Source of the DNA: Pseudogymnoascus destructans
Taxonomy: Eukaryota; Ascomycota; Leotiomycetes; Thelebolales; Thelebolaceae
Assembly: GCF_001641265.1 (NCBI RefSeq)
Contig: NW_020167525.1
Span: forward strand, 1,342,501 to 1,406,500
Direction: 5' to 3'
Length of the DNA: 64,000 nt
Every line of letters begins with the position of its first letter. Position 1 is the first letter of the stretch. The notes beneath the pieces are model-generated. The model saw only the letters and a list, made by a program, of their open reading frames with translations. It was not told where the DNA came from and made no database searches. Of the stretch, positions 1 to 9,501 are shown piece by piece. Made by a program: the position numbers and the translations under genes.

Positions 1-92
1 GAAGTATATCAAAAGTACGGTATCTCAATGGCGTTAACTTTTCCCGAATCATACAATAACAAGCCGCTACTTCTTAGCCACGTTGTTATATA

Positions 93-720
93 TGTTCCGG
101 CCCAACCACCAACCTATACGTAGAATAGTAGAATAGTATATTGAATTACCTACTCTACTCTTGCCCGCTTCCGCTTTGGCCTCTCAACTAAAGCTATTTC
201 CGTACGGGTAGCTAGGCCTGATAAATTGCCACAGTTATGGTCATCGTTATGGCAGTGTACACTACACCCCTTTACTTCCTTATAACACCGGCACCTCTTT
301 GTACTACACTGCCCTTTACACTGACAGGATATTCCAACCCGAGCACTTGTAGAAGCCTCTCTAGCTGCAAGCCCTAGTGCTACCTGCTTTGTAGAAGTAG
401 GAATCAGGATATCAGCCCATAGAGCTTGCTCTACAACCCCAAGCGATTTTGTAGGTATAAGGCGTTTTATAATACCAGATACTGTAATAACCTGATACCG
501 GTGTGGGTAAGGCTCTTCTAGAATCCGTGCAAAGATCCTCTTATTATCAGTTGAGGTTCTATCCTCCCGAGGAATCTTTAAGGAAACAATTGCTCCAATA
601 TCAAAGTGTTGAATATCATGCTTCTTAGTATATTTCCGTATCATTGCAACCCTTGCCCATTGAGTAGCTGCTATAGCTTTCTCAACTACAGGATCACACG
701 CCGGGGCTCGGAATCCAGTT
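93..720 (-). mobile_element. 3' part of an integrase-type (KRBA2/Ginger-like) DNA transposon
   Basis: The minus-strand reading frame 150-644 (164 aa, open further upstream to about 700) is the C-terminal part of a retroviral-type integrase transposase. It contains a cysteine-rich CXC-like block near residues 106-138 (CQCKGQCSTKRCRCYKE, then CSVHCHN and CGN) followed by a basic tail. The catalytic rve domain is not present here. A related sequence at 35475-36356 keeps the same C-terminal order and is preceded by a recognisable rve core, which identifies the family. The terminal sequence TGTTCCGGCCCAACC begins at 93 and matches the end of the other copy. Assignment to KRBA2/Ginger rather than another rve-containing DNA transposon group is an inference. 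Confidence 0.7.
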
Positions 721-1180
721 CTGGCTCTGGCTCAGGATCAGAGCTAGAGCTGGGCTCGGAATTGAGTTCCGAGCCAGAGAGCTCAATTCTGAGCTCTGGC
801 GCTCGGCGGAGCTGGGCTCTAGTTCGAGTTCTAGCTCGAGTTCCAGTTCGAATTCCGGTTCGAATTCTGGCTCGAACTTGAAGCCCAGAATCCAGCTCTG
901 GCTCTGGCTCTGGCTCAGGCTTAGAGCCAGAGCTGGCTTCGGAATTGAGTTCCGAGCTAGAGAGTTCAATTCTGAGCTCTAGTGCTTGGCGAAGCTGGGT
1001 TTTGGCTCCAGTTCTGGTTCAAATTCCGGCTCGAACCTGGAGCTCAGAACCAGAGCTGGGCTCGGAATTGAAACCCGAGCCAGAGAGCTCAATTCCGAGC
1101 TCTGGTTCTCGCCGAAGCTGTGGGTCAATTAGAGCTTCAGTCTCAGACTCAAGCTCGGGCTGGAGCTCGCTCTCAAAAGC
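700..1180. repeat. GAGCTC/GAGCC low-complexity array
   Basis: The tract is built from degenerate units such as GAGCTCTGGCTCGGAATT and its complement, so it is rich in short palindromes (GAGCTC, CTCGAG) and open in several frames. The open frames on both strands here are composition artefacts. A similar array lies at 35490-35710, in the same place relative to the C-terminal part of the second integrase-element copy, so the array probably belongs to the element. Confidence 0.8.
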
Positions 1181-1640
1181 ATGGCTGATGGCCATCCAGG
1201 GTGATGGTTATCCTTGTGCAGTTACCCTTGCTCCGGGATATCACCGGCCGGATATGTTCCTGCATAACGTGCGGTCATAGACAGTGCAACGATGGCGAAG
1301 CAATCACATGTTTGTTTCTTGGCAAAAACTTGAGTGTTGGTTTTGCACACCCCACCGCGCCAATTGCTGCGGCCAGGCGATAACCTCGCTAGAAACTGCG
1401 GGGTAAGGCATAATCAGCCGACCGCAACAGCCACAAACTACGTCGATCCTGATTACTAAATCCTTACCAAAACGCTTCGGCCCGGAACGTAGTGGTACGG
1501 AACCGCGCGACAGTGCGAATACCCGCGATAGTGTGGATCCCCGTGACAGTACGTATCCACTGCACCCCGTCTGTCACCGGCTAATTTTATTGTTCAGAAG
1601 TAACCATTATCATACCGAGGCATCCTCTAATTATCTCCCG
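1181..1640. other. no gene seen; three 18-bp imperfect repeats
   Basis: I see no supportable gene. At about 1506-1559 there are three imperfect 18-bp units of the type CGCGACAGTGCGAATACC. Confidence 0.5.
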
Positions 1641-1970
1641 TCAACTGCGCAACGCGACTTCACTCTGCAGATATAGCAAGCTATCCACACGACTCCAATC
1701 GAACCAACAGCTCGCTTTCACAAGTAGACCCTCTCCAAGAGATGATGACTTGGATTGGTACATTGAGCTACCAAATAAACTGCGAAAAATAGTGATTGAG
1801 TTCCTGAGTCTCTTCAACCGAAACCGGATTGCATGTGGTGTCCGTTTTCTGCCACTCTTCTCATTAAATAATCTCGTAAGGTACTCGTTTTTGGCTGTTG
1901 CATTATGAGCTTTCACGTATTGAAGCAACTCCAACTCCTCAGTGCCCCACTCTTTTCGTTCTGCAGACAT
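1641..1970 (-). CDS. small protein with Myb/SANT-like N-terminus
   Basis: This 109-aa frame begins MSAERKEWGTEELELLQYV. Residues about 7-55 have the look of a fungal Myb/SANT-like helix-turn-helix: a tryptophan near the start, regularly spaced hydrophobics, and the basic run KSGRKRTPHAIRFRLKRLR in the recognition-helix position. The C-terminal half has no recognisable domain and may be non-coding or part of an unrecognised intron. A DNA-binding role is inferred only from this pattern. The 5' side carries an imperfect tandem duplication (2060-2280) that could be promoter sequence. It could instead be a fragment of a larger gene. Confidence 0.4.
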   Translation of the reverse strand: MSAERKEWGTEELELLQYVKAHNATAKNEYLTRLFNEKSGRKRTPHAIRFRLKRLRNSITIFRSLFGSSMYQSKSSSLGEGLLVKASCWFDWSRVDSLLYLQSEVALRS

Positions 1971-2059
1971 TGTTCGAAGTAATGGCGTGAAATTTCGATC
2001 GCGACGGAGGGGGATCTATTTGACCCATTCGTTTCCTCATTATAGACCGGAAGTCCCGG

Positions 2060-2280
2060 ACTTTTTGTTACCCTTGTTATGCGCCCCCATGAGGCATTTA
2101 TATAACTGAATGTAATTGGGCTAACCAAGCTATCGGGTCAGAAAATTTGATCTAATTTCACTCCACAGCAAGTCAGACAAAATTTGCCCTTGTTACGCGC
2201 CTTCGTGGGGCATTTATATTTTCTGGTGGGTGGTGATAACTAAACGTTATTGGTCTAACCAAGCTGTCGGGTGGGAGAAT
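2060..2280. repeat. imperfect direct duplication
   Basis: Two segments, about 2066-2145 and 2188-2275, share CCCTTGTTA-GCGCC, the GGCATTTATAT core and TCTAACCAAGCT-TCGGGT. They look like a diverged local duplication between the small Myb-like gene and the short frame at 2414. Confidence 0.6.
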
Positions 2281-2413
2281 AGCCGGCCAGAACAATACTT
2301 TGGGGTAATACGACGTTATTCAGGATCTAGTTTGCGGACCTGCCCCTCGTAAACGCTAGTCTGGTCTAACAGTAACACGCGCGGCGTTTGTTGGTTTGTC
2401 TTTGGCGTGACTA

Positions 2414-2704
2414 ATGACTACACAACCATATGTTCTAGGTGTTTATATACCTAATACATGCGCCATTTCAAGGGTAGAATCCAATAACAATCTCACAATA
2501 ATCATGGAGAACGAAGGCGACATTGATTGGGGTGTATTCTTCAACGAGACTCCAAATGAACAAAGCACCCATACCGTTATGGACACAACCATCCCCAATC
2601 CAGGTGTCGACACTATTTCTGACTCGGATATCGCTATGGTTGTAAGTGATTATTTAAGTGCGGTGTTACAGTACAGTAACGAGGGGCTCTGCTGGATCTA
2701 TTGA
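2414..2704 (+). CDS. hypothetical 96-aa frame
   Basis: An acidic 96-aa frame starts MTTQPYVLGVYIPNT. No domain is recognised. A donor-like GTAAGT occurs at about 2641, so the end may be an intron rather than a true C-terminus. Downstream is repeat DNA. It may be a 5' fragment of a gene truncated by repeat insertion or a chance frame. Confidence 0.25.
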   Translation: MTTQPYVLGVYIPNTCAISRVESNNNLTIIMENEGDIDWGVFFNETPNEQSTHTVMDTTIPNPGVDTISDSDIAMVVSDYLSAVLQYSNEGLCWIY

Positions 2705-2856
2705 GCTTGAAGAGTCTGGAGCGGTTACAAAGGAGTAACTTAGGTTCTAAAATTTCTTACCAAGCCATTAACTAACTTATGTTGATATATTAGATGCTCA
2801 AAATAAAATCATAGGGAATTTAGCTATGAAGTTAATTTCGAACTATAACATGTAAC

Positions 2857-3078
2857 GTGCATCCCTATGTGCCGAAAAAACCACCGTGCCGGAAAAAATG
2901 ATAGGTACTTTGACTCTAGGCATCTCAAATTCTACACACCTATCAATATCTTTTACATTACAGTATATATAGTTTGCGTTGACACTGTCGCGCCTGATTT
3001 GCAGAGGTCTGCATTTGTTGCGAAACGGCTTCCCCACCATTGGCTCCACCACTAACCTCTTATTATTCCTAAAACATA
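2857..3078 (-). repeat. dispersed repeat R1, diverged copy, reversed
   Basis: It starts with the R1 terminus GTGCATCCCTA and shares GTACTTTGA, GTCGCGCCTGATT and the CTCTTATTATTCCTAA end with the copy at 10123-10410. It faces the copy at 3221-3505, so both GTGCAT termini point outward. Confidence 0.6.
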
Positions 3079-3220
3079 TGTTCCGGCCCAGTCGCGAATA
3101 ATTCATATTCGCGAATAGGCTGGCCCATTCGCGAATGGGCCAGCCCAACCACGAATATGAACCTCCGCGAGCGGGCCGGCCTATTCGTGAATATGAATTA
3201 TTCGCGACTGGGCCGGAACA
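3079..3220. mobile_element. 142-bp MITE with 40-bp terminal inverted repeats
   Basis: The element runs from TGTTCCGGCCCAGTCGCG to CGCGACTGGGCCGGAACA. Its two 40-bp ends are inverted repeats with one mismatch, and the middle is also built of CGCGAAT/ATTCGCG palindromes. The terminal 12 bases (TGTTCCGGCCCA) are the same as the ends of the integrase-type remnants at 93 and 36356. It has no coding capacity and fits a non-autonomous derivative of that family. No clear target duplication is visible. Confidence 0.8.
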
Positions 3221-3505
3221 ACTCTCTTTTGGGTATTATTAGTGGTAAGAGTTCGTGGTGATGCTATAGCTCAAGGGGTGCTATTATACTTTGAATTGAC
3301 GCTCTCTGCAATTAGGTGCGACAGCGACGACGTGATCGTAAATTTCAGAGTAGCCAGGGTTTGGACTATTTAGGAGTAATCACACAACACGACTGGCACA
3401 AAAATACTGCAAGTTTCAATGGACTCACAAATTTAAAATCAATTGAATTCAAAGTACCAATAGTTTGTCCCGTCACGGGGTGCGTCCCGTGATGCAGGGA
3501 TGCAC
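3221..3505 (+). repeat. dispersed repeat R1, copy A
   Basis: About 280 bp are shared with 10123-10410 (reverse) and 12795-13065 (same strand). The outer end carries a hairpin, TCACGGG (3473-3479) with CCCGTGA (3486-3492), followed by GGGATGCAC. Confidence 0.8.
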
Positions 3506-3785
3506 GTTAGATATGGAATATGGGGGAAAGGGTGGATTACGAGCGGTTTAGGTTGGCGGTTTGAGGTTGGGGCTGGGGTTGGGGACAAGTTTTTTTGAGG
3601 GCAAGGAGAATGTAATTCTAGGAGAGACACTTTTAGTCGAGATTAAAACATCAAATAATTTGGGCCTTTTAATTAAGAATGAGTTCCACACTATTTGCAA
3701 ATTTTATGTCCTCTGAAGACTGAAAATTCAGCCATGTATACATCAGCCTTTATATCGTCACTATCCGCCTTTGTTGTCTTACGGT
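3506..3785. other. no gene seen
   Basis: This is the spacer between repeat R1 and the 3' end of the pseudokinase gene. Only short frames are present and none has protein-like features. Confidence 0.5.
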
Positions 3786-4815
3786 TCAACAGTGGCTGCT
3801 TACACTTGTCAGTGGAAAACCTGTGATTGATGCTGAGCTTCCTACCTGACTTAATTCATCGATCGAATGCGCAGATTCCGCACTTTGAACAAACTTTAAG
3901 GCATCATTGTCTAGTGGCCAAAGGATGGGGTCGCGAGTATTCATAGGTCCAGTATATACAGCGACTTTACTCATAAGCTCCATTGTCACATAACCAACTC
4001 CTCTAATATCCTTAATAGAGTCGCGATTTGACACGAGTCTGCGGCAGCATTCTTGGCCCGCTACTTACTGTTAGTTGACGCCCGTGACATAGCCTGACGG
4101 CCTACCTATTCTTATAGATCCCTCAGTACTTATAAGGATGTTCTTGCATGTAACTTCACCATGCTCTAAACCTTTTGATGCAAGGTATTCGAGACCGCTA
4201 AGGATCTGTTCACATATTAAGATGTGGAAGGCAGCTCAGGGTAAGGCTCACCTGTCGAAGTATCACAGCAAGCTGTGACTCGGTAGGATAGGTTACAAGT
4301 GTGGCATAGTGGCTGAGACATATAGGCAGCTTCTCGCCTCTGTTGAGTTCATGCTCAAAGATGGCATATTGAGATCCTTCAAAGCTGAAGCTTTCTAAAA
4401 ACTTCAGAAAATTCTCGTTTCGAATTCGACTCAGCATGTCTAGTTTCTTCTCTATATCTGGATCATCAGAGAATTTTCTCACAGCAACAAAGAGGCCGTC
4501 GTTTTGAGTAGCAATGATAACTGATTTATTTAAGGTTAGGTTAAATCGCATTTGGAGGCGCTCCCAGGGTGACGAATCCTGGGACTGAATTGCTTCTGGA
4601 GCACGGAATCTGCTTCTACCCCGAACGCTCTCCCCTAAGCGCCGGCGACTCTTTTGTGATGATTCATCTTCTTGTATCCTCTTCCTCAGCTTGTTTGGCG
4701 GGGGATCATTGTCGGATGATGCGGGAGGGGATGCCGTGCCATTCAACCCGTTTTCGTCGGAGTCAGGGGTGGCTCTAAGAAACCCAAACCGGGTGTTACT
4801 CCTTTTTAAGCTCAT
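3786..4815 (-). CDS. protein-kinase-like protein lacking catalytic residues (pseudokinase)
   Basis: Model: exons 4815-4252, 4205-4106 and 4063-3786, giving 313 aa. The two introns (46 and 42 nt) restore a continuous kinase-like fold. An N-terminal region of about 80 aa is Ser/Pro/Arg-rich. The kinase-like part has LFVAVRKF at the VAIK position, a hinge-like QYAIFEHE, and HGEVTCKNILI where active kinases have HRD...N, so the catalytic Asp is missing. GSIRIVAGQ stands where DFG is expected. The C-lobe keeps DIRGVGYVTMELM (the DxWxxG-like segment) and NDALKFVQSAESAHSIDEL. It is therefore predicted to be inactive as a phosphotransferase. It is transcribed divergently from the DUF3723 gene, with 175 bp between the start codons. 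The last 20 codons are uncertain because a GTAGG donor lies there. Confidence 0.7.
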
Positions 4816-4990
4816 ACTTGCAATAACTTATTGTTGACACAATTTTTTTTTATGATTGGAAGAGCTATAAGGCTTTTAATACTGATATAAATAAGCCAGA
4901 TATTGCACTAAGCCAGTTTCGGCTGCTGCACTTAGATAGCCCATGTGAAAAGCGAGCATTCTCCCAGAGCATAGACATCCATACCTCAAT
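4816..4990. promoter_or_regulatory. shared bidirectional promoter region
   Basis: These 175 bp separate the divergent start codons of the pseudokinase and DUF3723 genes, so any promoter elements must be shared or overlapping. A T-run lies at 4843-4850. No specific factor site is recognised. Confidence 0.5.
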
Positions 4991-7900
4991 ATGAAAGCGC
5001 GAGTACATGCGGAAGACCTAAAATTTGAGACAGAGCGGCGTCTCTTCTGCAAAGGTTCCGCTCTTGTCAAGCTTGAGAGTCTAAATTGGGAAGAGCATAA
5101 AACTTGCCAACATGACCCGAAGAATGTACTACGACTTAAAAAGATCTTTGAGAAGGAAGGATGCCGTTCGCTAAAGGTGGGAAACCACATACCTGCTATT
5201 GTCGATCAACATCATCTCGACACTGCCATAGAGAATGCGAAGCAAAATAAGACGTGGAAAACGGGGATTTTGCCAAGTAGTTACGCCATGATCGACTCAG
5301 AAAACGGATACCCAGAGCTTGAGTTTCCAGGTGGAATTATCTGTCTCCATGGATTACATAGAATTCAAGCGGGAAAAGCATTGCGCCCGGCTGAGAAATG
5401 GTGGATAGTGGATCTATACCTTTCAGGAATCAGCTACGAGACGAGGGCAATTCTAGACGAAGAGTATTCTAATGAAGATAGGCCTTGTGATGGTCAAATA
5501 TATCGCAAAATCCGTGAATACCAGTATCTACCCCAGAAGGCCGATGCCCTAGTCTTACCAGCTACCTGTGTAAGCTTCGAAATGCGTTGGTGGTCTCGTT
5601 TTAATGAAAGTAGACAGAAGAGACTCCGCGGCCTCTTCCGACACCGCTTGGTTGCCGCTGGATTTGATGCTCTTACTAAGATTCCGGCTCTCTTTGACGC
5701 TGGAATGAAGGTCACTACACTGCATACAGTGATGGCAACGAGGTGCTATGAGGTAAGTCGAATGCTTTGCCTAACCAATCTTTTACTTATATTACATGTA
5801 GGAAATACAGCATTACCTTAATCATATTTTCACAGCTTTCGTTGGATTTTTTAACGGGATTGAAAACGGGATTCAGAGACTAGATAAGGCCACCGTTAAG
5901 GCTATCGAACGTAAGGCACCTGCAGTATCAACCTCGGATTCTCAGGAGCTATCCATTGCTATTTTTAATGGCGCCATCTTCAGTGGCTTCAGCAGCCAAG
6001 AACGCAGCGTTATATGGGGTAACATCCTCAAGTTTAGAGGCATTATACCTTCTCTATCAACCTTTTTTGAAGACATGCACTTGTTGGAAGCCTGCGTTAA
6101 CTGCATCAGGTGGCTAGTTACAGTTCCTACGGATCAGGCGGATCAGACGGTATTCACAGCGCTAGGGGAAGCGTTCCAATCTCAAGGAGGCACCCAATGC
6201 ACTCAGGTAGTCCAGACAACTGAAACTACCTTCCGTTTAGTAAAGGGAAACCCGACATACTGTATGAAACTTGGGTATTTGCAAATGATTGCTTTTGCAA
6301 TGAAAGACTACAGAGATTTACCCAAGCAGTCTGTGAAGAAAAATTTGATAGAAATTGCAAGGCCAAAAGCCGATAGTGAAGTGCTCCAAAAAGGTGCTTC
6401 CTTTGCGAAGCAATTAGGATTTAGCACCCCTGAGATAGAGAGGCTGAAAGGGATGGAGCCTTTAACATTCTCGGAAGTGGAAGCATTAGTTCCCGTACCT
6501 AAAACAGCTGTGGTTGAGATTAAGCGCAGGTCTGGGATGCCACGTACTGATACTTTTGAGGAAGACAGACAGCATATATTTTTACACAACCTACTCCAAA
6601 GTGACGAGGCAGGCGAAGGCATCACGTCATTTTATGTTCTTAAGTCTTGGTTCAATGCATTTTTTGGCACATGGGCGATACCGGTACCGGTTCCAAACAC
6701 TGACAGCAACATGTCACCACCCAAAGACCAAGAAGTTAAAAACGAGAGTGTCAATTTACAAAAGACGCAGCTATGACCATTAGGTCCGCAGCATAGTGCG
6801 CGCATTGACAAGCACAAAAATGGCGTCAAACACATACCTAAAGTGAAAGTCAGCCCAACTCTAAAGATGGAGATGGACGTCCCCCCTGGTAAGATTACTC
6901 GTCCATTGTGGCCGCTAAAAGCAATGTCTAACATTACTAGACTCTACAATCCAAGATCTCATACGCTTTGTAGAACAAGACGGTATGGCGACTGAATGCC
7001 TAGACCAGTTACCAGAATCTAATGGAGTATTTCAACTCCGGGTTGATTCTGGCGACCCGAATTCTTTTGTTAAACAACAAGTCATAGAGCTCAAAGATAA
7101 AGGAAAGAGAACTTGTGACAAAAATAAGAGACATATAGCAGCTGACGAATGCTATAAAGTGGCGACTATGGCAGGCAATAACAATACGCTTTTTGTAATC
7201 TCGGAAATAAAGCCTGAGGACGACGAACAATGGCGCGAACAACTTGAAACATCAGTTATGGGTGGGGTGGAATTCGAACGCGAGGAAATCAAGCCAGAGG
7301 AACAAGCCCGTCTAGATTTATACAGCGTTCCCTCTATACCTACCGAAGAGGTAAAGTTAGAGAAAAGCTCCCAGCCAGCTTTACAGACAACTACTCTAAA
7401 AGTAGAACGAAGGAAGGGGAAGCGTGAGACTAAAACTCCTTACACACGTGAGAAAATAAAGCCACAGGAACAAGACCGAATGGATCTATACAGCGTTCCT
7501 TTACACGTACCTACCCAAGGGGTAAAGGTAGAAGATGACAACCAGTCAGCTTTACACAAAGCTCCTACGTACGAATCTACACTAGAGATAAAACAAAATG
7601 ATGGGGAAAGTCTAAGTATAATTGCCCAGAAATGCCAGGAAATTAAGACAGAGGAAGAAGACCGTCTGGATTTATATAACACTCCCTTATGTGAAACTAC
7701 TCAGGAAGTGAAGTTAGAGGATGATACCCAGCTAGCTTTACACGACATCCCAGCGTTTCCAGAGCGGCCTCGCCAAGAGGACGAGGAATCGAACAGCCTA
7801 CTAGATATAGAAAGTGAAAACGCGACTAATGCTCAGATTCTTGCTCAAAACACTGTTACAATTCACGTAAAGAAAGCCATAAAAGAGTCACAGTGGGTAT

Positions 7901-8121
7901 CTAAGCCAGCTAAAGACTTACCGTTCGACCAACTAGATTCAATAGTAGTGCCAACTAAAGACCCACAAAATGTAGTCAGAGATAGAATGATACTCTTACA
8001 TGAAGAAGAGGGGCTATTACCTCACAATGGTATGAGTCGGAGAGTAAATAACGAAGATTGCTATACAGTTGCTATGGAGGCTGACGATCATACCTTGTAC
8101 ATGATTCAGGAAGAGTATTAA
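4991..8121 (+). CDS. DUF3723 family protein, possibly interrupted by a TGA
   Basis: Exon 1 is 4991-5752. An intron at 5753-5801 (GTAAGT...ATGTAG) is followed by an exon open to TGA at 6774-6776. Exon 1 has the family's hallmark N-terminus (HDPKNVLRLKKIFEKEGC, NHIPAIVD, LHGLHRIQAGKAL). The next exon has LGYLQMIAFAMKDYRDLP and ITSFYVLKSWFNAFFG, which matches the second DUF3723 copy at 19919-27830. After the TGA the same frame stays open, and a clear 52-nt intron at 6889-6940 (GTAAGA...CTAAC...CTAG) joins it in frame to an exon ending at 8121. The full gene would give about 997 aa. The TGA is either a nonsense mutation or is removed by a 36-nt intron at 6748-6783, unusually short. The C-terminal region has three repeats (IKPEEQARLDLYSVP, IKPQEQDRMDLYSVP, IKTEEEDRLDLYNTP) and two related DECYKVATM/EDCYTVAME segments. 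Function is unknown; the family is a known frequent cargo of fungal Starship elements. Confidence 0.8.
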
Positions 8122-8329
8122 ACAAATATAGAAAGCGTAAGTTCAAAAGGGCATAATGGCAATGAGACGACCACAGGTGATAAGCTGAATAACCCAGCAA
8201 CGAACAAACACGCCCTAATCTTCCAAATTTATCTAAGTTTACGCTTAGCCATCCTGCACTAATGTAATATTATTGAATGCATGCATGCTATAGTGTTGCC
8301 AAATGATTCCCAAGCCTATGTCGCATACC

Positions 8330-8425
8330 TCCAAAGATAGGGTCGCATCCATCGCCACAATAGGTAGTCGTAGTGCCGCAATATCCAAAGTTAGAGCAGC
8401 AGCAACCAAATTTCGTTCCATAACA
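8330..8425 (-). pseudogene. CBM18 chitin-binding module cut off from the LPMO
   Basis: Continuing in the LPMO frame past two stop codons (TAA TAA, 8434-8429) gives CYGTKFGCCCSNFGYCG followed by YCGDGCD. This is the cysteine pattern of a CBM18 (hevein-like) chitin-binding module. It is followed at 8329 by a GTATGC donor-like site. The module sits where AA11 enzymes often carry a CBM18, so it is most simply the original C-terminus of the upstream gene, detached by small indels that turned a linker resembling CGGANK into CGG-stop-stop. Confidence 0.75.
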
Positions 8426-8431
8426 CGTTTA

Positions 8432-9175
8432 TTAGCCACCGCACTTGCCACTTAGTGACGACGTTTGGGTACCGATGCTAATGCTTTTGATGGAGCTAAT
8501 GCCAGCCTTTGTGACTGCATGGGAGCATGACCCAATTGGGTGAGTAGTACCAATGCTGTTCACCGTGATATCTGGACCTGGATCCGGAAATTCAAGATCA
8601 ATGGATTCAAGGGTGCTGCAGCCTTTGCCAACATTAGCGACAAAGGCGTCTGGTCGGGAGCTAAACGCAGTATCCACAGGGCCTGATCCTGACCCTGAAC
8701 TAATGGTGACACTTGCGCAGTTCATATACATCTCGCGGTTGCCAACCTTATTAAACCACGTCCAGGAAAACACGGCTGGGCCAGTAGGAGTATCGCTAGG
8801 GACCGTAAAAGGGAATTCAGAAACGAGCGGGCAGTTGCCAATGTAGGAGTGGATGACCGTAAATGTTATGCCGCCATCAGTGGACAGACTGGCTTGGCAA
8901 GATCCACCCTTGTGGGTAATACTACCGACGACTGTGAATTTCTGTGTTGACCCAGCAACCCACGTCGCAACAGAAGCACCTTCAGGAGTTTTTAGATCAG
9001 GCAGGTAGCCTTTACAAGGATAATCATTATTACCTAAAGGTGATTTCATACTATAATCAATGTTGATTGTGAAATTGTTGTATTTGCTATGGAGTGGTGG
9101 TGGATACCATAACTCCATATGGGCTGAAGTTATGGTGGCCACTACAACCAAGGGGAAAAGGGTGGAGAACTTCAT
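8432..9175 (-). CDS. secreted AA11-type lytic polysaccharide monooxygenase (chitin-active)
   Basis: The 247-aa protein begins with a signal peptide (MKFSTLFPLVVVATITSA), and cleavage would expose HMELWYPPPL with the N-terminal histidine of the LPMO copper brace. The second brace histidine is probably in GSITHKGGSCQAS, and FNKVGNREMYMNCA supplies the axial tyrosine region. Length and motifs fit AA11, a fungal family that oxidatively cleaves chitin outside the cell. The catalytic domain ends near residue 165. A Ser/Gly-rich linker and a short X278-like region follow, then CGG and a double stop. A CBM18 follows in frame. The GH18 chitinase at 14858 is a plausible functional partner. Confidence 0.85.
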   Translation of the reverse strand: MKFSTLFPLVVVATITSAHMELWYPPPLHSKYNNFTINIDYSMKSPLGNNDYPCKGYLPDLKTPEGASVATWVAGSTQKFTVVGSITHKGGSCQASLSTDGGITFTVIHSYIGNCPLVSEFPFTVPSDTPTGPAVFSWTWFNKVGNREMYMNCASVTISSGSGSGPVDTAFSSRPDAFVANVGKGCSTLESIDLEFPDPGPDITVNSIGTTHPIGSCSHAVTKAGISSIKSISIGTQTSSLSGKCGG

Positions 9176-9501
9176 ATTAGAAAACTAGCAATATCTAGCT
9201 TTAATATCATACAAGAAGTTAGCAAATATGAACATGAATAATAGCAGCAATGCAATTTAAACTACGGGCTAGGGAGAAGCTTGTATCAGCTTATACTAGT
9301 TACAGTTATAGGCTATATATAAGGCGTTTTTGACATAGGAGCCACTTTTGAATACTTTCCAGCCCACAGTTCATTTCTATAACATACGAAATATAGGCGC
9401 CCTGTAAAAGAGAGATGACGATGAGTGCGCCTGTTATTTAAGAGTGTATTGACAGATTAGGGGTGCCAACGGTCTATGCATCATAATAACCCTTACCCGA
9501 A
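9176..9501. other. divergent promoter region of the LPMO and BYS1-like genes
   Basis: This is AT-rich intergenic DNA between two divergently transcribed secreted-protein genes. A TATA-like stretch (CTATATATAAGG) lies near 9315. No coding sequence is seen. Confidence 0.5.

Noticed and set aside
606..1280. Long open frames on both strands rich in Glu-Leu/Ser-Gln repeats
   Set aside because: They are produced by the GAGCTC-type low-complexity array, which leaves several frames open at once.
3473..3505. Helitron 3' end (hairpin near a terminus)
   Set aside because: The repeat ends GATGCAC rather than CTRR, and no TC start or Rep/helicase sequence is found.
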